Shown: in pieces, positions 57,512-64,000 of the stretch
Numbering within the stretch: position 1 is the first letter of the stretch
Layout: the number at the start of each line of letters is the position of its first letter
Assembly (NCBI GenBank): GCA_015227615.1
Contig: JAALGZ010000001.1
Coordinates: 806,001-870,000 of the forward strand
DNA from: Labyrinthula sp. Ha
Lineage: Eukaryota; Sar; Bigyra; Labyrinthulida; Labyrinthulaceae
Reading direction: 5' to 3'
Length of the DNA stretch: 64,000 bases
Position numbers and translations under genes: made by a program
The notes under the pieces: generated by a model
What the model was told of the DNA's origin: nothing
The model's database searches: none
The model's input: only the letters and a program-made list of their open reading frames with translations

Positions 57512-59044
57512 CTATGCTGAAAAACTTCTCCACTCTTCAAAGATAGACTTCAACTCTTCTCTTTGGCTGATGAAGCTTTCTAACACTTGAATAAATTCAA
57601 CCACTTCTTTACTCGAAGTATTCATATCCTTAATTTCAAAAGCCGCTTTAGAAAAGTTTCCTTGTTCAATTAATCCTGCAACTTTTGAGAGCGCACTATC
57701 TTTTGGACCAATTTCTTGTACTTTTTCTACAGGTTTCTCAGATTGGAATCGTAGAAGTTGAACCATTTTTCCAGTCAAGCTTTGCACCATTGTTTCATCT
57801 TTGACAGCAACAGGCTCTTCTTTCGATACTACTTTTACTTCTTCCTTTTTTTTCTCATTTATAATCAAAGGGATAATCCGCTTTCGAAAAACATTTGCTA
57901 AAAAGGAGAACTCAATTCTATTATCAACTGCTGAAGCTACTTGTTCAATCTGATGTTCTTTAAAATCTTCCATCACCTTTGATATATGCGACATATTCCT
58001 GTTATTCATATCTACTAAACCTCGCTTAGTTTCTTCTACCTCGTTACTTAAATTTATCTTTGCTTCATTCAACAAACCTTCAAACTCTAGTTTCTGTTCA
58101 ACCAACTTTTCTTTATACTCTAACTCTTTATCCAACAGCAATCTCTCCAAATTAGTCGAATATGTTTCATGAAGTTTTTCATTCTGTATATTCAACGCCT
58201 TGACTAATCTCTCCGCTTCAACTTCAGAACGACGTTGAAGATCTAGTGATAAGTGAATAAGCCTCTTTCGCAACACTACAGGATCTGTAACACTCAAATC
58301 TTCAGCTAAGATAGTTTCTAAATTTGCCGATATATCAAGTTTCTGATCAAATTCCATTTCCACCTTTTTCAGAGAATAATCCTGGGATTCAACAACAGTA
58401 GAAGGAGCGGACTTTTCAGGTTTTATTTCTTCTACAACTTTTGTTTGATCAACAGGTTCTTCTTCGGGTTGTACTTCAACTATAGATTCTTCCTCTTCTT
58501 CTTCTACTTCTGTTTCTTCTACTTCAACTTCAGGTTGAAGCTCAGACAACAATCTCAGTTTTTCAGCTTTTTCTTCAACAGTGTAAATTTCTGACTTCAA
58601 GTCAAAGAGATCTAAAGAACTCAAAGAAAATATATGCGGTTCTTTTTCTTCTACTTCGGGAAGTGGATCAGGTTCTACTTGCTTCTCTACCTGCTCAACA
58701 ATTTTCTTTTCACTCGGTAACTTTTGCAAAGATTGATCTGAAGGAGATGAGGTTTTATTTATCTTTTCATCAATTAATGCTTTCATGTTTGAAAAGTGTG
58801 AGAAAGGGATGAAAGGGAGATTTTCTTGTAAATTGTAGTTTGAGAAAGGTAGTCTTCTCTCGTTGTGGTTAATAGAGTAGTAGAGTACAGCATAGGTAGG
58901 AATAGCAACCGCAACTGTTCCTTTAATTACTGGTGAAAGCAAAGATTTCCGTTTTTGGTTTTGATTTGATGCAGTTGTTGATAAGTAGCGTCTGCTTTGA
59001 AGAATAGATCTGGATAGCTTTTTCATGTAATTTATTTTCATCAT
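57512..59044 (-). CDS. MIC60: MICOS complex subunit MIC60 (mitofilin)
   Basis: An intronless gene of 510 residues. MIC60 anchors cristae junctions in the mitochondrial inner membrane. The order of parts fits the family: a basic presequence (KKLSRSILQSRRYLST, 8-23), one membrane segment near 39-58, a long acidic low-complexity stretch, a central coiled coil (about 270-370) and a C-terminal mitofilin-type helical region (450-510) with ALSKVAGLIEQGNFSKAAFE, which matches the family's pattern of a short alanine/leucine-rich helix followed by G-(N/D)-(F/L)-x-x-A. Sequence similarity is weak outside the C-terminus, as is usual for MIC60. The frame is open upstream, but the first ATG is at 59044; a second follows at once and a third at 59026. 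Confidence 0.78.
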   Translation of the reverse strand: MMKINYMKKLSRSILQSRRYLSTTASNQNQKRKSLLSPVIKGTVAVAIPTYAVLYYSINHNERRLPFSNYNLQENLPFIPFSHFSNMKALIDEKINKTSSPSDQSLQKLPSEKKIVEQVEKQVEPDPLPEVEEKEPHIFSLSSLDLFDLKSEIYTVEEKAEKLRLLSELQPEVEVEETEVEEEEEESIVEVQPEEEPVDQTKVVEEIKPEKSAPSTVVESQDYSLKKVEMEFDQKLDISANLETILAEDLSVTDPVVLRKRLIHLSLDLQRRSEVEAERLVKALNIQNEKLHETYSTNLERLLLDKELEYKEKLVEQKLEFEGLLNEAKINLSNEVEETKRGLVDMNNRNMSHISKVMEDFKEHQIEQVASAVDNRIEFSFLANVFRKRIIPLIINEKKKEEVKVVSKEEPVAVKDETMVQSLTGKMVQLLRFQSEKPVEKVQEIGPKDSALSKVAGLIEQGNFSKAAFEIKDMNTSSKEVVEFIQVLESFISQREELKSIFEEWRSFSA

Positions 59045-62000
59045 GTATGATATAAAAAAAGTGGTATTGATACTATTGTGCTGCAACCATATCACTAGGA
59101 GTACTTAAAAAAAGTCTCAACACGTACTTTTGGAATCATATCTCGTGATTTGATTGGCTGAAGCTAGTTAAACAGAAGCATGAGCTCTTCATTATATTAA
59201 ATAATTAAAGTAAAACACTAGCGAACTTTTACAGTATATCAAAGAATAAAAGTAGATTTTTTTACAGGTTTAAGTCATTTTTTTATTTTAGTTTAAGCCG
59301 AATTTTTAAATTACCTTAAGTTTCGATTACTTAAGTCAATTTATGAGTTAGATTAGAAATAACTTGTTGTCAACTCCTACTTTGGATTTAATAAATATTT
59401 ATTGATTATGAACTTAAGTAGAATAGTCATGATTAGAATAACAGTTTGAGTTGCTTAATATATCAATTTCTTACGGTGTCATAATGCTGGTTTTATGCAC
59501 TCGGATTCACATGACTTTCTCGCTATGATTCGCTAGATCCGCTACGATTAATAAAGTGGCCAGCTGGAGAATCCTATTGCAATATGTTTTATATATGGTT
59601 CATTTTTAGCACTAAATTTTGCAAAAATAGCTAAAAAAATGAGCTCTCTATAGATTTTGCAGCTATTCTTCTTACATCTCTATATTATCATTTACTATAT
59701 ATTAGCTTACACAAATATATTACAAATGAACGAGAAAATAAAAAACGAAATTCAAAGTTAAAATTTCGCCTGTTCTTAAAGCAATAACTAAGAAATATAG
59801 ATATGCTTAAATGGTAGAAAATACGGCTGTCTATATTGAAATATGTTTCTTCTTAACTGCTACAAGCATTCAATGCTGGTCCCTGACAGAAGTAAGGCAA
59901 TAAACTAGTTCCATTATTTCAGTAGGTCTATTACAAAAAATTTCCAAAAAGAAATTTAATAACAAGAAAGACAAAATTTGAGGTTATCTAGATAAACTAA
60001 AGAAAAGTTAATATAGTGTGTGGGTCATCATCTAAACGCAAAAGCATTTTAAACATTCATTTGAATTAACTAGGGTATATAAAAAAAATTAATAAAATAC
60101 CTTAGTAAATATTGTACGTTTTTTAGGTGACATATTTATCATAATACATTTGCTTTTGATACCTTATGCCGATGGATTATGTAGTGGGTAAAACCAATGC
60201 CAGAGAAAATTAGTCATGCAGGCCCTGTCATAAGTAGCTTATTCTGAGTATGTCCTATTAGAACCTTCTCCTGATGTTTTGTAGAACTTAAATTGTTTCT
60301 ATATATTCATTATATACTTGTTTTTTATTGCACCTAATACATGCAAAGATTTTCTCAAGAAATAATAGTGCTTGAGTAAAATTGTCGGCTTCAGATTGCT
60401 CTAACCTATTATGCGGAAACCTTATTAATGAACTTGAGCCTTCTCTAAGTTGTTCAAACAACTATAACAAGAGATCAAAACAAATCAGATATACTCATTT
60501 TGCTTACCTTTCTCAAGATCTAATGTAGCAAGTTGAGACGGGTCTCATATCATTAGTAGAACCACTGTGTCAATTGGGTAGAATTATCCCACCTTCTCTT
60601 GTAGTGTTGAAATACTTCTATAGAATGCACTGAGCTTGATCTCAAAGTAAGCCTTAGAGTATTTTTTTAATATAAAAACCGAGCCTCAGGTTTGCTTCTA
60701 CGAAGGTTGAGTTAGCCAATTAATAAATATATGAAGAATATATAATTTTTTTTCACTCCTTTTCAGATAAACTAAGAATCGAAAAACCGTTGTATAGTTT
60801 ATATCATTTATTATCTAAGTAATATAGTATTGAAGTAATAAATTTTGTCTTCTAAGTTGCATTCTTATTTTTGAATCTTCTCTTATGTTAAATTGGGTAA
60901 CGTAAAATAAGGTAGTAAAACTAGTATTATTTTTCAACATCATCAGTTGAATAATTCTATTGGCTTGTTTGTTTTACTATGAACAAGAAATATTTTTTAC
61001 ATGAGCAATTAGGATTTTTATTGAAACCGAAAGTATTGTATAAATTTCATAAGAACTTTTTACAGTATATAACGGTTATGTTGCTGTGAAACTATATCTG
61101 TGCCTAGAATTCTACTTCTAGACATGGTATATGGTTTTCTTATTTAGATATTTAGAAAATGTTTGCATGAAAAAGAGCAAACAAAGTATAATATAGTGTG
61201 GTTTACGATATCAGTAACAACTTAAAGAGTTTTTGCATAGATTCGCATTAAGCTATAGGTTTCTTTAAGCACATCGAGGAAGATTTTCATAGTTGGATGG
61301 ACATAAAAAGGAACTCTGTCATAACACCACTTGAAATTTTTCTTATTATCTCAGTTTAACATCGAGAACTGCAGCCTAAAAAATGATAAAACCTTGGGAA
61401 CATGATTAAGTAGCCAATGTTTTCAAGGATAATATGAGCTCCTAGTGGTGTAACTGTAATGCTAACCCGTTGAACCGTTGCTACTAAATGGGTATACGTC
61501 AAGAAATAGCAATTTTCCGGACTTGGTCAGAACCCAAGGTACATTAGTTGTTTTATCTCATCGATATTTCTATCAACTAGAAAAACTGGATATCTCCTTG
61601 AATGGAGGGTTTACTCTCAGATATATGTATAGAGAAATACCTTTGGGAGATAAGTAACATGAGAGCTAAGCAACTAATCTACTTTGTTATTTATAATGGT
61701 AAACAAAAGGGATATATTCTATTAGGGATTCTGTAAAAATACATTACATCTATACTACAGTTAATTAAAATTTTATGAGTCAACTGGTTCAATATCCTTG
61801 TAATTACATGTGGTTCTGAAATCCCTCAAAGTCTTAAAAAATATTTAACAGATAAGTAAGAACATACAAAATTAATAAAGCTCCGATGTACTAAAGCTTT
61901 AAGTCTTGTTAAAAATAATATCTGCAGACCTTTTGCGCTTAAATTTTTTCCAATACACCATATAGACCCAACTAAAGCATATTATGAAAACTTCAGCATG

Positions 62001-64000
62001 TAACATTCCATGACAGTAAATATGTTCTTGGAGGTATCCATACTCTTTCTACTAATGAATAATCAAGATACAGAGCCTGTTATCATGCTTGGAGGATTTG
62101 GGTAATTGTTCAGATTTCATTATGTCAAGATCTCCTTTCATTTTATTAAACTCTTTGACTTTATTGTAGACATGAATCATTAAGAAATGTTTCCCGGAAA
62201 CTTTGGTTGCGAACTAATACATTCTCAAATCCCCAGTTCGCACTAAATAATCATCAATGCTTGACCATGTTTTCATTATTAAAATCAAAACTTTTTACTG
62301 ATGCTTGCTAGAATTTTGTTTCTCCATAACAGTGTTCTTGACATAAGTGCACAATATAAGGCACCTTACTCGTTTTGATCGTATGTCATTATCTCTATTG
62401 TTTTGTTAGAAAATCATATCCTTCATATTTCTACTATTTTCCTTCATTTCAAAGTAGATCTAACTTTTCGTTTGAATACAACTGTACAAATTCTATTCAT
62501 CCATGATTCCATAATCAGCTTTCTCAAACAAAAGTGAATCCTGGAAAAGAAAACTTGTCAGGAGCTTCTAATTAAGAAATTGGGGGTTCCTAAAACTGCC
62601 CTGAGTAGATTTCCTCCGAATGACCCCAATTTCATGAATATACATAACAGGTTCAGCGTTAAATTAAGCTAGGTGGAATATGTTTGGAAAAGGGAGCTAT
62701 GGGTACATATTAATAAGAAGTATATTAAATTATTGTATTAAATAGTAATGTTAACTAAGCCATAGTAGCTTTATCGGTTATTGATTATCGATATTGATTA
62801 TCAGTCTCAACAGCTATGCAATATTTTGGGAAATTAAGGCATAACTAACTATTGACAGATAATCTAAATTATAAGACAACCGAAACATAAGAGATCTAGT
62901 TCATCTAGGTAATAACAAAACTAAAGGACTCATATGAATAATAGGACTTAGTGAATCATTCTTAAGTAAAAATCAAAAATTTAATAGTATCTTCTGGTAT
63001 TTCTAGGTTTCTACTCTTACCTCTTACGATTTATTCGTATTTGACTGCGCTTTATCTAGCGGAATACAGCTTGAATCATACCAGTGCTTTAGCCTAACCC
63101 TTCTGTCAGTTTCTCCGACTCATGACCGAGTGTCTGACTACTTCAAGGTTTCTACCAAGTAGATAAAGCTACTAATTTAACACCATTGAATGTTCTACAG
63201 GACTATATCACTAGGTGTTGACAACTAAGCCGCTGAAGTCTACCCTTTTAATTAGAATTATCCAAGTTTCTAGGAACAACTTCAAATATAGTTTCTCGAG
63301 ATATATAGCTTTATGTTAGTGGTCAAACATGCTATCGACTCATTCCTGCTTGCAAAATACAAACGCAATTGATTGGAACTAAGAATACATAGAAGCTTCC
63401 AATCTTGCATTCCAACTCAATAAATTAGTTGGCTATTCTTGTATTCCCTTTCACTTTGCGTAAACCTTTAAACTTCCTAGGGTGTTCATGTATATAGCCT
63501 TTATTATTGCAAAACTTCCAAGACTCAGCAACTACGTTTGGCTAGGGTTTGCAAAAGCAGTATTAGTCTACATGAGTATGACCCGTAGATTGATAATTTA
63601 TTAACTTTGCATATTTTTATAATCGCTGAATGCAGTTTCCAATGGAAACATTAACGTTTTGTTGGCCAACTTAACAATTAATGATTGCACGTGAGATTTG
63701 TTGGGGCTCTTCAAGAACACTAGGGGAATTTCTTATGAACTGTACAGTTAACGCAAAAAAATCGATGTTAACTAGTTGTGATAATTTAGCTTCACAACCT
63801 GTCTAGACATATATATATATTTAATAAGTTAAATGAAATGTGAAAAATATTCATTCTCTTTTTCACAGTTTTATTGGTTATTCTGCATATGTAGATATTT
63901 TTTAAGGAACTTTTTAATCACAATTATCTACATTAGGTACGTTTGTGTTTTATTCGTCACAATACTTGCATGATAAACCAAGGATTTAGCAAGTGTAAAC
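59045..64000. other. 5-kb gene-free AT-rich stretch to the window edge
   Basis: No gene could be supported. At about 62780-62815, TCGGTTATTGATTATCGATA and TTGATTATCAG resemble the subterminal repeats of the hAT-type elements and may be a remnant. An AT run occurs near 63810-63821. Confidence 0.55.

Noticed and set aside
59045-59095. Extension of the MIC60 frame upstream of 59044
   Set aside because: The extension would need a GTG start; the ATG at 59044 leads directly into a mitochondrial presequence.

Overview
This window is nuclear DNA of a microbial eukaryote. It is AT-rich and carries 15 protein genes plus one tRNA-Lys(UUU), covering about 25 percent of the bases. Evidence for a eukaryote: spliceosomal introns, a Rac-type GTPase with a prenylation box, a MIC60/mitofilin gene, mitochondrial-type presequences and a Pol III tRNA without encoded CCA. 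TAA, TAG and TGA all end genes, so the genetic code looks standard. Twelve introns can be placed by reading-frame and homology logic. Eleven are only 28-34 bases long, all start with GT and all end with TAG. I cannot name the lineage; the TIR-like/TPR protein type is common in stramenopiles, haptophytes and related protists, but that is weak evidence.

Layout: 1-1128 holds palindromes and a GC-rich hairpin but no clear gene. 1129-2299 is an EGF-like multi-membrane protein. 9407-12262 is a tail-to-tail pair, an ACAD8-type acyl-CoA dehydrogenase and a TIR-like/TPR protein. 18702-22568 is an island with Rac, a coiled-coil protein and an SLC10-type transporter. 26440-27501 is cysteine synthase. 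34136-34942 is a DUF1295 steroid-reductase-like membrane protein. 42685-45548 holds a START-like/two-TM protein, biotin synthase, a 138-residue orphan and the tRNA. 48085-48762 is a probable paralogue of the first START-like/two-TM protein. 51434-52599 is an orphan multi-membrane protein. 56111-59044 is a tail-to-tail pair, a lysine-rich nuclear-type protein and MIC60.

Between the islands lie gene-free AT-rich stretches of roughly 2.5 to 7.7 kb. Most look like unique sequence. I could recognise one well-preserved non-autonomous hAT-type transposon (37251-37867, with an exact 8-bp target duplication), two older relatives and one or two fragments. Within islands, convergent genes can be only 25-36 bases apart.

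Several products point to mitochondria: ACAD8 (valine breakdown), biotin synthase (its product is the cofactor of propionyl-CoA carboxylase further down the same route), MIC60 (cristae) and perhaps cysteine synthase. The remaining recognisable genes concern signalling (Rac, EGF/multi-TM, TIR-like/TPR) and membrane transport or lipid handling. The most striking single-gene oddity is that the ACAD8-like protein has glycine where the family has its catalytic glutamate.
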